Notes under the pieces: model-generated
The model's input: only the letters and a program-made list of their open reading frames with translations
The model's database searches: none
What the model was told of the DNA's origin: nothing
Made by a program: the position numbers and the translations under genes
Part shown: positions 11,880 to 24,070 of the stretch, in pieces
How the letters are laid out: each line of letters starts with the position of its first letter
How positions within the stretch are numbered: the first letter of the stretch is position 1
From: Parietaria judaica
Lineage: Eukaryota > Streptophyta > Magnoliopsida > Rosales > Urticaceae
Length of the DNA: 64,000 bases
Reading direction: 5' to 3'
Assembly (NCBI GenBank): GCA_954871525.1
Contig: OX940865.1
Location: 17,250,606-17,314,605 of the forward strand

Positions 11880-13800
11880 AATTCGACTCCAACAATAAGA
11901 AGCTCTGTGTAACGGAAAACATTATTTGAGACGGGTTTGGGTTAGAACACACAATCCTATCGTAAATCTAAAATGTTCAGAATGCCCTTGACAAATATGG
12001 GCCGAAGAAATTTCCTGAGATACCCTTACCTCTATGTTCCGTGAGCAGGAAGGGTCTAAAAGTGTAATGAGCCTAAGGAAATCCATGTTGTTCGTTCTTG
12101 TAGAATACAAGATGATACGGTCTTGCCTATGCAAAGGCACCCAACAGTTTGTTTATCGGTCGGGTCTTGACCATTGGCGCTCTGTTAAGGTAATTAAGGT
12201 TGCTTCGAAATCGTATGCTAATTTCGCGGTTAATAATTTATTTTTTCTCTCCCTTTCATTCGTAGGAAGGATTTGCTTTTTCACACTGCACAACTTGCGA
12301 AGCTCAGTATCACCTCCGAGTTGAATCATTCGAAGACAATTCATGGCGTGTTCTTGGCTGTTCAAACACTAAGTTCTTATACCACTTGTTATGTTTCATT
12401 AAATAGTTTTTACTTTTGTTATATCATTCGAAATTTTGTGTAAGAAAACTAAAAGTAAATATCGTAATTTTTATAACATACAACAGTAAATTAGTTACTT
12501 ATCCGGGCCTGGCCCAATAGTAATATCCTCAATAAAGCCCACGAAAGTGGGACCTACAAAGAGCTCGTGCGTAATACATTCATACGACATTCCAACATTA
12601 TCTTATTTATTATTTAATATTAAATATATATAAATTTTATTATTGAAGGTTCATGTTCATCAATCATCACAAAGACTTTTGATTTTGATTCTTCATTTTG
12701 ATTTAGACGAAGCGGGAAAAATTGTAACTCCAACTCCGAGCGTCAAATGGATCTTTTGTCAAGTCCGCGTTGCTTCCCACACATTGCACAAGTGATTGAT
12801 ATATTTTCTGTATTACCATGAAATGTGGACGTGGAGGATAAAACCGGGACCGGAAACCGATAATTTGATGGCTTACCTCTAAATATCCGGTATAAATTCT
12901 ATGTGACACAGCTGCAGAGGAACCTGATAAGATGGACACGGAGTGTGCACTAGCAAAGAATCTACATGCCACACGTGCTTCTCACGCCTTTTAATCAACC
13001 TGTATATGATGCCGTAGAGAATGTAAATGCCAACCTAGAGTCTCCGATCAATGTGTATATAACATTTTCTGATTAAGGGATAAAAATTATATATATTTTT
13101 AATTTTTTTTTATATAAATTTTTTAAGTGGGTTTCCAGAAAAGGCTCGTACCTAGAAGTGTTAAAAGAATATCTTTCTATCTTACTAGACTGTTGGCATC
13201 GGCATTTTTTTTTTTTTGTATATTTCATTTTTTTTCTTGTTATTTATGCTTTCAGTGAGAGAAAGATTAGCTACCCCTGATCTCTTATTTGTATTTCTTT
13301 CGCAGTATAGTGCAAGGTTCAAAATGTTATTTTTGCTAATAAATTGGTTGCCGTTTTTGAGAATTATCGATGGAAAACTATCAAAAACTGTAGCTTATCT
13401 TTACCGACCCTTATCGAAGATTATTGATGAAAAATTGCTAAAATATTTTTAAGAAGATATTTACTAAGTTTACATACTCACTCTCAAATATGTAATACTC
13501 ATATAAAATCATGTCAAACTCGAACAAATGTAAATAAAATCATGTCATGCTCAAGCATAAAAAAAATCAAAATAAAAAGATATTACATAATTTGATAATA
13601 CACAAAATTAGTTTTTTGGCTTTGTGGGGAAGTTCCACATGTAGCAAATACAAATGAATGAAAAATACACATTTGTTTGAATTTGGAAAGTCCCACATGA
13701 AACAAATACAAAGAAAATAATAACATTGCTAGTAAATAATAGCAATCTCCATGTGCAAATCCAAACACTAATGCATTATGTTTGAATTGCAACAAATTGT
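11880..13800. other. Intergenic, no gene seen
   Basis: AT-rich spacer. Open frames near 12034-12365 and 12703-12972 show no family likeness. 13200-13560 is T-rich and low in complexity. Confidence 0.35.
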
Positions 13801-13907
13801 TCACTAGAATTGCAAGAGCAGCATGCGTCGTGACCTTGCCGAATCTTGACGTTCTGGCCGACTAACCCATCCCTTACACAAATCATCCTGCAAATATGAT
13901 TTGATTT

Positions 13908-14452
13908 TGTACCTCACCCTCGCCAATCACCTGTCGCTGCGAGCATCCACCATTGCCGGCATCTAAACTATCAGTCACCTGTGGCAGCGCATTCTTGATA
14001 TCCCCATCCGTCCCGTTTTTCAAAGTCTTCAAAGACATGGAATTTTTAAAACTATAATTGTATTAAAAGTATAAAAACGTTACAAAGAAAAGGCAGTACC
14101 TCGTCCTCGCTCCTCACTTGTCCCTCCAAGCTCCCGCCACCCCCGCCTTCAAAACCCTCTTTCACGTCCAGTCATGTCTCCTTATCAACTGCGAACCCTT
14201 CATTTTCTAGTAGAATATGTAAACCGGTCACCTGCGTCGGCTGGTTCCCGTATTCCGGTACGCACACCGTGTTTGCATTCTGATCCTCATCGACATTATT
14301 TTGCTTCGACATCCGTAATATATATGATTAATTGTGAAAATGTAATCTCAAAATATAGATTAAAAGACAAATCGTCAGTCTTACTTCATCATCTTTAAGA
14401 ATCACAATAAGCGAGTCGTGAATTTCTCGTTCTCCAATCTCCATCAAACTGA
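13908..14452 (-). pseudogene. Possible broken coding remnant, unrecognised
   Basis: Three stretches read as coding-like on the minus strand: about 14452-14382 (EIGEREIHDSLIVILKDDE, followed by a GTAAG donor), about 14310-14100 (KQNNVDEDQNANT onwards, an in-frame TGA after DKET, then a Gly/Glu-rich part) and about 14037-13908 (KTLKNGTDGDIKN onwards). Acidic, Gly-rich composition and donor-like ends suggest remnants of a plant gene or a transposon-encoded protein. I do not recognise the family, and the stop suggests it is dead. Confidence 0.25.
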
Positions 14453-14639
14453 GAATACAATTTGATTTTAAAAAAATATCCAATATAATCTTATTTTATT
14501 CTAATGAATACAATTTTAATTCATTCATTTTATATGTACATGTATATATAAAAAAAATATATACAATAACACTACTAACTTTGGCTTCTTGTCTCTATGT
14601 AACTTCTTAAAATAAAGAAATAAACAAAAAAATTGGGGG

Positions 14640-15190
14640 CGCAACCGGTCGTTTAACTCTTTTTTTCACCAATTAGTATCTTTAACCTAATTCCGTTTAT
14701 TCGTATTTTAATAACTTTATCCTCTTTTAAAAATTGGTTAACTGGATTTCTGGTTATAAAAATTTAATGATTTGTTTTAACAACTTTAACCTGTTTTGAA
14801 ATCGGTTTACCGGATCCGGCTATTCAATTTTTTTAAATATCATATTCAACACATTTTATCATAAAAATAAAACATATTTGTCCACATAACACATACCGGT
14901 TCAAAATAAATCGTAAATATAACATACCTGTTTAAATAAACATACCGGTCCAAAATATAACTCTCAAACTTAATTTTAAAATATATAGTTTTAAATATCT
15001 AATATTAAAATCGGTTATAAAAACTGATTATAGAAATAACCTGTTTTGAAAAATCAATGACCGATAAACGAATCCGGTTTCAAAGTGGTACGGTTATCCT
15101 TAACCTGTTTTAAAAAAATAATCACGGTTACTTTAAACAGTTTTCGGTTATGATTTCTAAATTCGGTTATCGGTGTAAATTAGTTATGGA
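14640..15190. repeat. ACCGG/CCGGTT-rich dispersed repeat, hAT-MITE-like
   Basis: A stretch in which AACCGGT, CCGGTT and ATCGGTT motifs recur in both orientations every 30-80 bp in AT-rich DNA. Similar composition occurs near 23340-23550 and 63310-63670. No clean terminal repeats were found here. Confidence 0.3.
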
Positions 15191-15400
15191 TATCCACTCG
15201 TTCCTACATTTACAGGATTAATGTGGTGTGCTTTTGGTGGCTGGAGTTAAAAAAGCGGGTACTAGTAAATTTTAACATGAAAATGACAATGTAGATACGT
15301 AAAATGAGAAAATAGTAAACATAATCTTCTTTTGCTCAACTCCATGCAAACAACAAAATGACAAATACAATTCTTTAAATTAATGAAAAAGTGTCGTTTC

Positions 15401-18265
15401 TCAACGAGCCGGCTTGTCGTCAAAGCCCCAAAACTTGGCGGTTTTGATTTCGTCCTGAAACATCAGCTGGGAGAAGTCTTCATAGTCATATTCGAGAGTC
15501 GATTTTCCTCCAAATTCAGAGGGAAGATTGTCGATGTCAAAATAAGTCTTCATGAGCTCCAGGCTCTCTATGTTTTTCGGGAAAACGAATTTCAATTTTT
15601 GAGCCGTCTTCTGATCGACGAAGTACTTCAGAGCCTGAGGATTGTAAAATCATCATAAATTTTAATTTGGCAAAAATAAGATCGACACTCAAACAGAGAA
15701 TTAAGTGAGAAAAAAAAAGCTTAAAATATTAATAACTGGACGTAATTACTGCCCAATATTGGCACCTGAAATTTAGTTTTAGTAGCTTTTGTACCTATTC
15801 CCCGCACCTCAAAATGTTAACTTGAGTGCAACGCATGACTTACTCGAATGCACTGTTTTGTCATTGTTTTACATAATGTATAAATAGATTTTTTAGCTAA
15901 TTATATAATATAATTTATCTGATTGGAAAGATAGGTGATACTTGATATAAATATTAGATGGTGAAATCAGATTTTTTTTTCCAGGATTTTAAATACTAGC
16001 CCGTCTTAGTTTCGAAAAAAAAAAAAACTATGAACAGTTCTAGTAAAAACTTAGCTATTTCAACGTTTATAAAAATACAGCAAAACAAATTAAAAAATAA
16101 AATTATTTAATAAATATGGAACGAGTAACCTAAATTGGCTCAATTACAAGTTTGTTAAAATTCTTTTAGCTCGAAATGCCGATCTCAAACCGGAAACAAG
16201 GAGGAAAAAAATCACCGCTTTTATAATGTACTACTACTCTTAACCGATTATATATTGATAATTAAATTAATAAATATATTACTTTATGTAAATAATGTAG
16301 CATGAGCGTACCTTGTAAAACACGTGAAAAATCATGGGTGGGTTGTAGAAAAAGATGGCGGCGAGGCGCTCGGGATAGTGATTTTGCAAGGTGTTCACGA
16401 TGTAACGACTATCTTTCATAGAAATTTTTGTGGTGAGCGAATATCCGGTGAAGTCAATTAGCCATGACATTTGTTCTTGTCCCTCGGGAAGATTCATAAT
16501 GCTGTTTTCCAAAAGGTAAATAAAATGCTTCACATCACTACCTTCTGCGGGATTCGCGTTCTGAGACGAAAGTATAAACCGTCACACTTAAGAAGTCTCA
16601 ATATCACTACAATAAAAATTGGCCACGTCGTGCAATCTTGCACAACGGCTTTTAAAACTGCGGTGCAAACTTGTGTCGAATCATCTTTCACCATGGCGTA
16701 GAGGTTTGCACTACAATTAGAAAAACATTGGGCAAACCCGAAATACCTGGGTAAAAAAATCGGAAAATGTTTTCTCAAAAAATTTCCGCATCGTCAAAAA
16801 AATTCTAAAGTTTGAAACTTAAGCCACTCTTGTGATGGAACCATAACGGTTTTAAAGGGACAATCTCTGTGTTTTCTCTTTGCACGACGGTTTTAGAGGC
16901 AACGTTCAATAATCGTAATGTAATCCCATTAAAATGTAGCATTTCAAATTGGTTATAATCTAAAATCGGACTCTGAAATCTTAATCTAAGACTATGAAAC
17001 ATGTTTCGAACGGACCAACTAAATAAGTGTCTCTACCACACATTGTAAACTTCCAAATGAACCCAAAAAATGAAAAAATAATAATAATAATAACAAGTAT
17101 GACTTATAGCCAACCTGCATTGCCGGCCGTAGTATAAGCACGGTTCGACCATCTCGGTCGCGGAAATTCGCCTTGAAAGCCTGACCAGTCTCGCCTATAT
17201 GAGCCACTTCACTCTGTAAATCAATATATAGTAATTATTCAAAGACTTTTTCATACATATACCACCAAAATCTCGTATATATAGCAGAAGAAGAGGAATA
17301 CGAAGCCACAGGCTGAGCTTGGTACGATACAATACTACAGAACAGAGGTTCTTATTTCCGATTCCGGTTTTGATTTCACCCCTAGAATCTCATGTGAAAT
17401 TGCATCTTTGAATTCATTAAATCAAATTTAATTTCTTGCGAATTCCAAAAACACTATAAATGAATAATATTAATATACCGATTAATTAATATTTTTATAT
17501 AATAATATAATCTCATAGTTATAATAATATTAATTATAGGGGTTCGTCTTTATTAGGAAAACCTTCAATCATAAATTCGTCGAATTTGTAACACTATACT
17601 GACAACAGACATGTCGTAATTTATTGTAGTGAATGTTGTTATATATTTTCTTACCCATCGAATTTGCTCGGGCTTATAAGTAGCCCTCCATTTTAGAGAC
17701 TCTTCTAACATTTTCTTTGATTTCTTGACGTCCCAGTCCCGAGCTTCAAGGTATCTCCGAAGGCACGGTTCGGTGCAGTACTTCAAGCTTCGTCCGGTAA
17801 GCGGTCCGAGAGCTTCCTTCAGCTCTTTCACCTGAAATCTTGATAGTTCATTATTTATTACTTTTGCTCTACGCTTGCCACTATTTAGCCAGTTCTATAA
17901 CTAATCCCGATATAGCAAAAATAAAAGTGCTGAAATTTTTGTATCCTATTTTTTTCTTTTTTCTTTTTATATATAAATAATATAGAATTAGTGGGGATGA
18001 CTCGTATTGGAGTGAAATTGTTTCCCCGGAACACGAATTCGTGTTAGACAAAATCAAAACCGAATCTGATTTCTAAATTATAAAAGCCAGAAAACGGATT
18101 AAAACTTATTTTCAAGTACGTACTTTTTTAATACGTTGACAATTATTTGAGAAATCTCATTTCATAAAAGTACATGAGAATGTTACGCTGAAATATCACC
18201 TTAGCTTCCTTTCGTTCGGAATCGTCGCGGGGATGACTTTGAGTCGGTCTTTTCACAAGAAACAT
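15401..18265 (-). CDS. SEC14-like CRAL-TRIO lipid-transfer protein (five coding exons)
   Basis: Coding exons: 18265-18200, 17831-17655, 17213-17115, 16560-16312 and 15634-15401, all GT-AG and in phase, giving 274 residues. Proteins of this family bind phosphatidylinositol or similar lipids in a hydrophobic pocket and present or transfer them at membranes. The N-terminal CRAL-TRIO part is visible (LKYCTEPCLRRYLEARDW, then MLEESLKWRATYKPEQIRW), followed by the lipid-binding lobe (FRDRDGRTVLILRPAMQ, QMSWLIDFTGYSL, LQNHYPERLAAIFFYNPP, LPSEFGG). Length and order match the short plant group without GOLD or nodulin domains. The start MFLVKRPTQSHP fits that group. A 5' UTR intron (about 18630-18286) is likely. 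Introns carry repeat DNA, including CACTA-like termini on either side of the third exon. Confidence 0.92.
16605..17631. mobile_element. CACTA-like inverted termini flanking exon 3 of the SEC14-like gene
   Basis: CACTACAATAAA at 16605-16616 and its exact reverse complement at 17620-17631 face each other 1,027 bp apart. CACTACAA plus A/T-rich sequence is the hallmark of En/Spm (CACTA) ends. Just inside the left end, ACGGCTTTTAAAAC and, near 16880, GACGGTTTTAGAGGCAACG resemble CACTA subterminal repeats. Flanking triplets (TAT and AAT) do not match, and the true exon 17115-17213 lies inside. Two separate remnants are therefore likelier than one intact element. Confidence 0.35.
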
Positions 18266-18285
18266 TTCCACAACCAGTGTTGAAC

Positions 18286-18630
18286 CTGTAATTAAGTAGA
18301 AGAAAAAAAAACATAAAAATTATATATTAATAGAAAATTGTACGAAATGCCCAATTTTCTATATTAATTAAACGCTCATAAAAAATTATAATTTAGAGGG
18401 TAAAGTAAATAGTAAATACCATATGTAAAAAAGAGAGTAAAGAAACTCAATCCAAACCGATAACATGATATCATAGGGTTTAATTAATTAAGTTGGTTAA
18501 AACCGATAACAGATTCATTTTTTTGAATCTTTTTTTTTTTTTTTTCTGGGTGAAGCGATCAAACAATTAATAGGAATGGGCTCTGAAAAAAACCTTAAAG
18601 AATAGTATTAAGAAATTTTTTAATTGTTAC
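18286..18630 (-). other. Likely 5' UTR intron of the SEC14-like gene
   Basis: The minus strand shows TTCAAG|GTAACAATT at 18630 and AATTACAG at 18286, just before the exon with the start codon. The span is T-rich on the sense strand, as plant introns are. Not proven without transcripts. Confidence 0.45.
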
Positions 18631-18738
18631 CTTGAATTGCAGAAAATATAGAAGCAGAAGAAAGAGCTCTCTTTGATCAATCACTCACTTCAATCTAGTA
18701 AAACGCTTTAATTTCAAAGAGCCGATATTAAGATATAG

Positions 18739-18739
<1 letters not shown>

Positions 18740-18782
<43 letters not shown>
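18740..18782. repeat. (TA)n microsatellite, about 43 bp
   Basis: An uninterrupted TA dinucleotide run upstream of the SEC14-like gene, so probably in or near its promoter. Confidence 0.9.
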
Positions 18783-18784
<2 letters not shown>

Positions 18785-19784
18785 TCTCTTCCAATTTAAT
18801 TATCATGTTCCAATTGCTTATCCTTTATTATATATATGTATTATATAAATGAGCTGACAGCTTTGGCTTTGACTACTATATTAGTGGTGGGAATGCAATA
18901 GTTGACATATTTAAGGTATTTTAATTGCATATATCATGTAAAAATACTATTTTTCTTTTTACATCAATATATTAGTATATATTAACTTGTTTTTTTTATT
19001 GGCATCAATACAGTTTTTTGATACACGCAAAGATCTTTCATTAGAATTAAAGTTATTCACGGTATAAGTACCAATTCTTTCTTTTTTAAAGCATTAATAA
19101 ATTTTAATTCTTTTTTTAGCCGGATAAATTATCAATACTTTTTTATATTTTTTTTGGATTTTTTGATACATGTCTTAATATAATATCATAATTTTGATAC
19201 TTTGTCCCGCTATTTTTTATTACAAAAAACTATCGTTACTTTTTGGAAGAGAATTAGTACTTTTTCGCAAATATTCCTTACAATTATCTAAGTGCAAAAT
19301 CAAATCATGTGCAAATCTCATTTAAATCTAAACCCATAATATTTAAATCCAACGTGCACAATTTTATCTCCAATATGAAATGATCACCATTATAGCAATT
19401 GTTTACTAATATCTTGATACTACACATCTGTACATGATTTCATCTTGATTTTTTATTTTATTTTTATCTTTGAGTGATAATCACGTTTGATTATATCATC
19501 ATGATTTTCAGCATGTATAAAATAAAATGGCAGGTAAATTTGCAAATTGTAAGAGATATTTTTTTGGTATTATTGGTCACAATATAATACACGGTAAATT
19601 CAATAATAAACAGATTATAAAAATACAACTGTGGAAATTCAATACTTGGTAAATATTGATTCTTAATTCTTACAGTAGATGATTGGAATATAGTCCGTTT
19701 TTTCTTAAAAAGTTGGGAAAAATATGTTATTTTCTGGCTTTTGTTTTTGGTAGTGAATTACGCTTTCAAATATTATATCATTAT
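18783..19784. other. Intergenic, no gene seen
   Basis: Very AT-rich spacer between the SEC14-like promoter and the 3' end of the receptor-like pseudogene. No recognisable coding frame. Confidence 0.4.
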
Positions 19785-22328
19785 TCAACATTTTCTTACA
19801 CACAAATACGAACTGAGGGACCAATACAATCTTCCGGCGAATGCGATGTTCCCAATTAGCAATCCGACCACGAATCCACAGGCGTATCCGATAGCCACGA
19901 CCTCCCAGCCGAAGCCGAAAGAGCCTCCCCGCTCGATGTTGATGGCGCTCCCGGGATTTGGGCTCGTACTGTCGTACACTTGGACTGTAAGGGAATACCG
20001 CATTGTCCTGAGTTGCCCTCATATGAAGTAGCGTCAAACCGGTTGAGTTGGTTCGCCTGCGGAATGGGCCCCTCGAGGAAATTACGAGACACATTAAAAT
20101 ACTGGAGAAAGTTGAGTTTTGCCAGCTCTTCCGGTATTAAGCTGGAGAGGGCGTTTCGAGAGAGATCCAGTGATTCGAGCTCCGGGAGGTCTCCAAACGA
20201 GGACGGTATGCCTCCGGAGAATTTGTTTTTTGAAAAATCGACTGCATGAAGGCCTTTCAAGTCCCCGATGACTTCTGGAATTTCTCCGTCGAAGTTGTTG
20301 CTCGAGAAGTCTATGAGCGCAAGATCTTCGTTTATTTGCGCGTAACGTGTGCTCAGACCTTTGATGGTTATCGTGGCGTCAAAGGGGTATCTTACGCTCG
20401 TTACGTTAGTGTTGTTAGACGGAGAAGCGAAAATGTAATTACTCGACGTCATGTAACTTAATTCCTCTTCCCTTCTAAGCTTCATAGCCTTCCAATTTTG
20501 GAAATACTTTGAAGGAATTCTCAGAAATATCGATGATACGCAATTGCGGAAAGCTGAGGTTGGTCTGAGGTACTTCAATAATGCCGTGTAATAGATCTGA
20601 CCGCAACACAAGAATCCGCAAGTTTGGTATTGTCCCCAACCAATGAGGGAAAATGTCATCGAGTCGGTTGTTCCCAAGTGCAAGATACTCGAGCGACTTA
20701 CAATTCTGAAGCGATTGCGGTAACTTACCTTCCAGCCGGTTTTTGCTAAAATCGATTATGTTCAATTGACTGCTCTCTCCGAATTCCGGGATGCTTCCCG
20801 AAAACGAGTTAGCATGGAGAATCAACACCCATAAGGACTCGAATAAGTTTCCAAGACACGGAGGAAGCTTTCCAGAGAGTTTGTTCTGTGACAAGAGAAG
20901 GAACTTGGAGAACTTTGAAACTGCATATCTCGTGAGAAAGCACTCCCGTGAAGGCGTTTTCAGCAAGGTTTAGATTGAACAGAGTCCCCGTGCTTGTGTT
21001 CGTAAACCACTCCGGAATCGACCCGCCAATCCCAGTATCTTGGAGGCTCAGAAATTCCATCCTTGTCTGGTTCTTGAGGAAGTCGGGAAATCCGCTTAAC
21101 GTGCAGTGTGACAAGTCCAACACAGAGAACTGGGCCGAAGTTCCGTTTAAGCGGGGTTTGATCAACAGAGTTAAGTTATTATTTGACATAATCAGCACAT
21201 TGAGACTTTTAAGCGTGAGAAAGACGCCGAAATCGACAGACCCGCTCAGCTCATTATTCAAAAGAAAAAGCGTTTCAAGGCTTTCGAGTTTCGAAAACGA
21301 GTTGGGAGGTGGATCACTGAAGGAATTTCCCGAAAGGTCCAAGACTACGAGTTGGGTAAGGTTTCCTAAGGAAGAAGGGATTGGACCCCACAAGTTGTTA
21401 TCATAAAAATTTAGAACTTTTAGCTGAGCAAGTTTTCCAATGGACTGTGGAATCATACCAGAAAGGTTGCAGGCATCACCGTCGAGCTCGACAAGCGATT
21501 TTAACTCCCCGATGGATTCCGGCAGTTCCCCTGAGATGTCGTTGAATGCAAAATCTAGTACCGTCAGAGCGCTGCTTTTGTTAAACGGGGGTAATTCTCC
21601 GGTAAGACTATTGCAGCGAAGATTTAGATTTTGTAGACGGGGCATTTGAAGAATCCCGGCAGGGAAATCGCCGTGCAGTCCGCAATTTCGAAGGTTAAGT
21701 GACACCATGGAAGAGAAGTTGGCCAGAAAGGTGGGAAATACAGACATGTTAACGAAACCGAGAGCGAGCACTTCCAGCTTCGTCATGTTCTGGATAAGCC
21801 TCTTGAGACGGGGTTTTCGGATTTCCAACAGATCTTCTTTCTCGGTGCTAGACAGATCAAGGACGGACAAGCGGCTCAGCTCCGAGATCTCGTGCGGAGC
21901 TTGACCCAAAAACCCGTCGTCGGAGAGGTTGAGGTACGTAAGTCTCCGCAGTTGTTTGATGGAAAAAGGTATCCGAGAGTGATTAAAATCGTTGTCGGCC
22001 AAAGCGTCTTAAGGTGGACCAACCTTACCAAACTCGTGTTAGAGCCGATGGAACCGTGGAGAAAGCTGCTGCTCAGATCAAGGTCGACCACGTGGCCGGT
22101 GTCTCCGTCCCACTCGCAGCAATCGTCCGCCGTTGCGTTGCTTGCCCAGGAAGCAACCTTGGGATAAGCGCGAGGATCGACCGAAGCAGTCTCCGAAATT
22201 CTGAAACCGCGCTTGAACTGCAACAAGGAAGTCCTTTCACCGTCGTGGCAAAGCGACTGCAAGAGAGAAACACAGAAGCTCAGTAGAGCTAGTGCATGGA
22301 AAAGGTTACAGAGCGAGAATGGCGTCAT
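19785..22328 (-). pseudogene. LRR receptor-like protein (RLP) pseudogene with several frameshifts
   Basis: Intact RLPs are plasma-membrane LRR proteins without a kinase, used in defence or development. From ATG 22328 the order is a hydrophobic signal peptide, an LRRNT cap (ERTSLLQFKRGF, ASNATADDCCEWDG), LRRs of the LxxLxLxxNxLSGxIPxxLGNL type, an island before the last repeats, an acidic spacer, and a transmembrane helix (VVAIGYACGFVVGLLIGNIAF) near 19830-19895. These parts lie in different frames. Frame changes are needed near 22010, 20960, 20500 and 19990, so no continuous protein can be made. The cap also lacks the residues (normally with a Cys) expected between CCEWDG and DTGHV. The tail ends soon after the helix. 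Clustered base-calling indels are an alternative, but neighbouring genes read cleanly. Confidence 0.8.
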
Positions 22329-23700
22329 GGTGATTTGCTATAGTATATTTCATTGATTGATTCTAGTTTAAGGCTATATTTTGTGTTACTGCGCCAAAAT
22401 TCAACGCAGATGGATAAAGGTCAATCAGTTCAATTTATAAGTCAACACAAATGGGCAAAAACAGAAGGTCGTTGCCGTAGTTTATGGTCTGTCGAAAATG
22501 AAGAAAAAACTTGTAAAATTAGATACGGAAAGTCACGGCAAAAGCACCTAAAAGTTTACCGATTGAAGTGAAGTGGTAGATGTCTAAAGTTAAAATAACG
22601 GCAAAAATACCCAAGTCAATAAATGTGAGGTGACATATTTTTCTGGGCAACAATTGTTAGGTTAATTTTTTTTACCATAGAGCTATTAAATCACACTTAA
22701 AAATTGAAACTTATCGGAAAAGAATTGGTTTTTTTATAACCTATTAATCTTTATGCTTCAATGATCACTAAAATAGGCAATTTATTACCCTTTTACCCTC
22801 TAAATTAGTCGCTCAACGGTTCAAGCACCCGTTATTTACCATTAAACAGGCTTCATAAATAATAAATTAGATAGTATTTTATCATCTTTTTCAACACATA
22901 TATACTAACTGCTATACTAGAGAGATTATTGTGTTTGGTATTGTTGATCACATTAATCCAAACGGTAAATGCAGCTGAAAACCGACTTTACCATTAAGAA
23001 ATCACAAGTAAAAGATAGGATGCTAAGTTTTCGTTACAAAATATGAAAAGATTAGTTGCGAAGATCTTGAAAGAGCTTATTAAACGGACTTGGTTTCATC
23101 CCGTCTTATGGTAACACGTGTAACGCGTCTAGCTATCATTAAGTTTGACTCTGTCGCTCGTCGAAGTGGCCCCGATTTGAATGCGGTTAGTCAACTCAGG
23201 CGCCCCCTCAAATCAAGGAGGAATTGGTCCAACATGTTATTGGGCTTCTTTGTGTTCGATCGGACTAAAGACTTCTCCTCGAATAGACTTTACCCATGAA
23301 AAATAAAAAAGTGCTCCGATGTCGCATATTAATTTAGTCTTGGTAAATTACATTAAGTCGGTGTCGTTTTTCATCTATAAAAATTGAAAACGACACGAAG
23401 TCCTATCAACAAATATTAATATTTTCTAAGAAATCTACTGGTTATCCATCCATAACCAATTTACCTATAAAGTTTGAGCGATAAGCGTATAAAATACCTG
23501 TCAATATCGGTATAATTTCGGATATTGTTATCGGTGTCAGGGGTATTTTGGTCATATAGGAAATAGCAAGGCTTACTATTGGGCTAATTTTGGGCTGGAG
23601 ACTGAGCCAACAAGACAAACAAGAGAAGCACTCGCTAACAGTTCATCGAATTCAAGAAGAAGAAGAAGAAGCAGACCAGACCAGCCTCCATTGAAGAACC
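22329..23700. other. Intergenic, no gene seen
   Basis: Spacer between the RLP pseudogene and the F-box gene. Near 23340-23550 it shares CGGTT/ACCG motifs with other repeats here. TGGGCT motifs near 23579-23597 may be site II-like promoter elements of the F-box gene. No gene recognised. Confidence 0.4.
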
Positions 23701-23788
23701 TCCATGTAAGAAGAAGAAGAAGAACCTCCATTTCTTCATCTCCATTGAATCAAATCAAGATTCATAAACCCCTCTTCCCGATTCCTCC

Positions 23789-24018
23789 ATGGCCGACAAT
23801 TCACTCGCTGTGATCGTCTCTCTCCAGGTACATTCGGTTTTCGTTTTAGCAGTAATTCCGTTTCGCATTTGAGATTCGATTCGATTCGATTCGAGCCTCG
23901 AAATCTTGTCACTGATCGAAGCTTCGCATCTGTAATATCTTCGAAATTGTCTTAGTTGGAGGAAGATTCTGGTGTCTTTTAGAGAAGACTGATATTCAGG
24001 TTAGCGCGTTCTCATAGA
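23789..24018 (+). other. Predicted spliced upstream ORF in the F-box gene leader (18 codons)
   Basis: ATG 23789 lies in a good context (CCTCCATGG). Its frame runs 13 codons to CTCCAG|GTACAT at 23827. If the leader intron 23828-23999 (acceptor TATTCAG) is removed, the frame reads GTTAGCGCGTTCTCATAG and stops at 24017. The peptide would be MADNSLAVIVSLQVSAFS, ending about 53 nt before the main start. Without splicing the frame would differ. It could lower or regulate translation of the F-box protein. Splice sites are inferred. Confidence 0.45.
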
Positions 24019-24070
24019 TTGAATCGTTTGATTAGGAGTGAAGCAGTGATCATATAGTTCTCACGCGAGC

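Noticed and set aside
12703..12972. An 89-codon minus-strand frame with internal splice-like sites
   Set aside because: It begins at GTG, not ATG, has no family likeness, and the splice reading gives no recognisable protein.
23090..23299. A 69-codon plus-strand frame upstream of the F-box gene
   Set aside because: No domain, no upstream promoter signal and no splice partner; chance frame.
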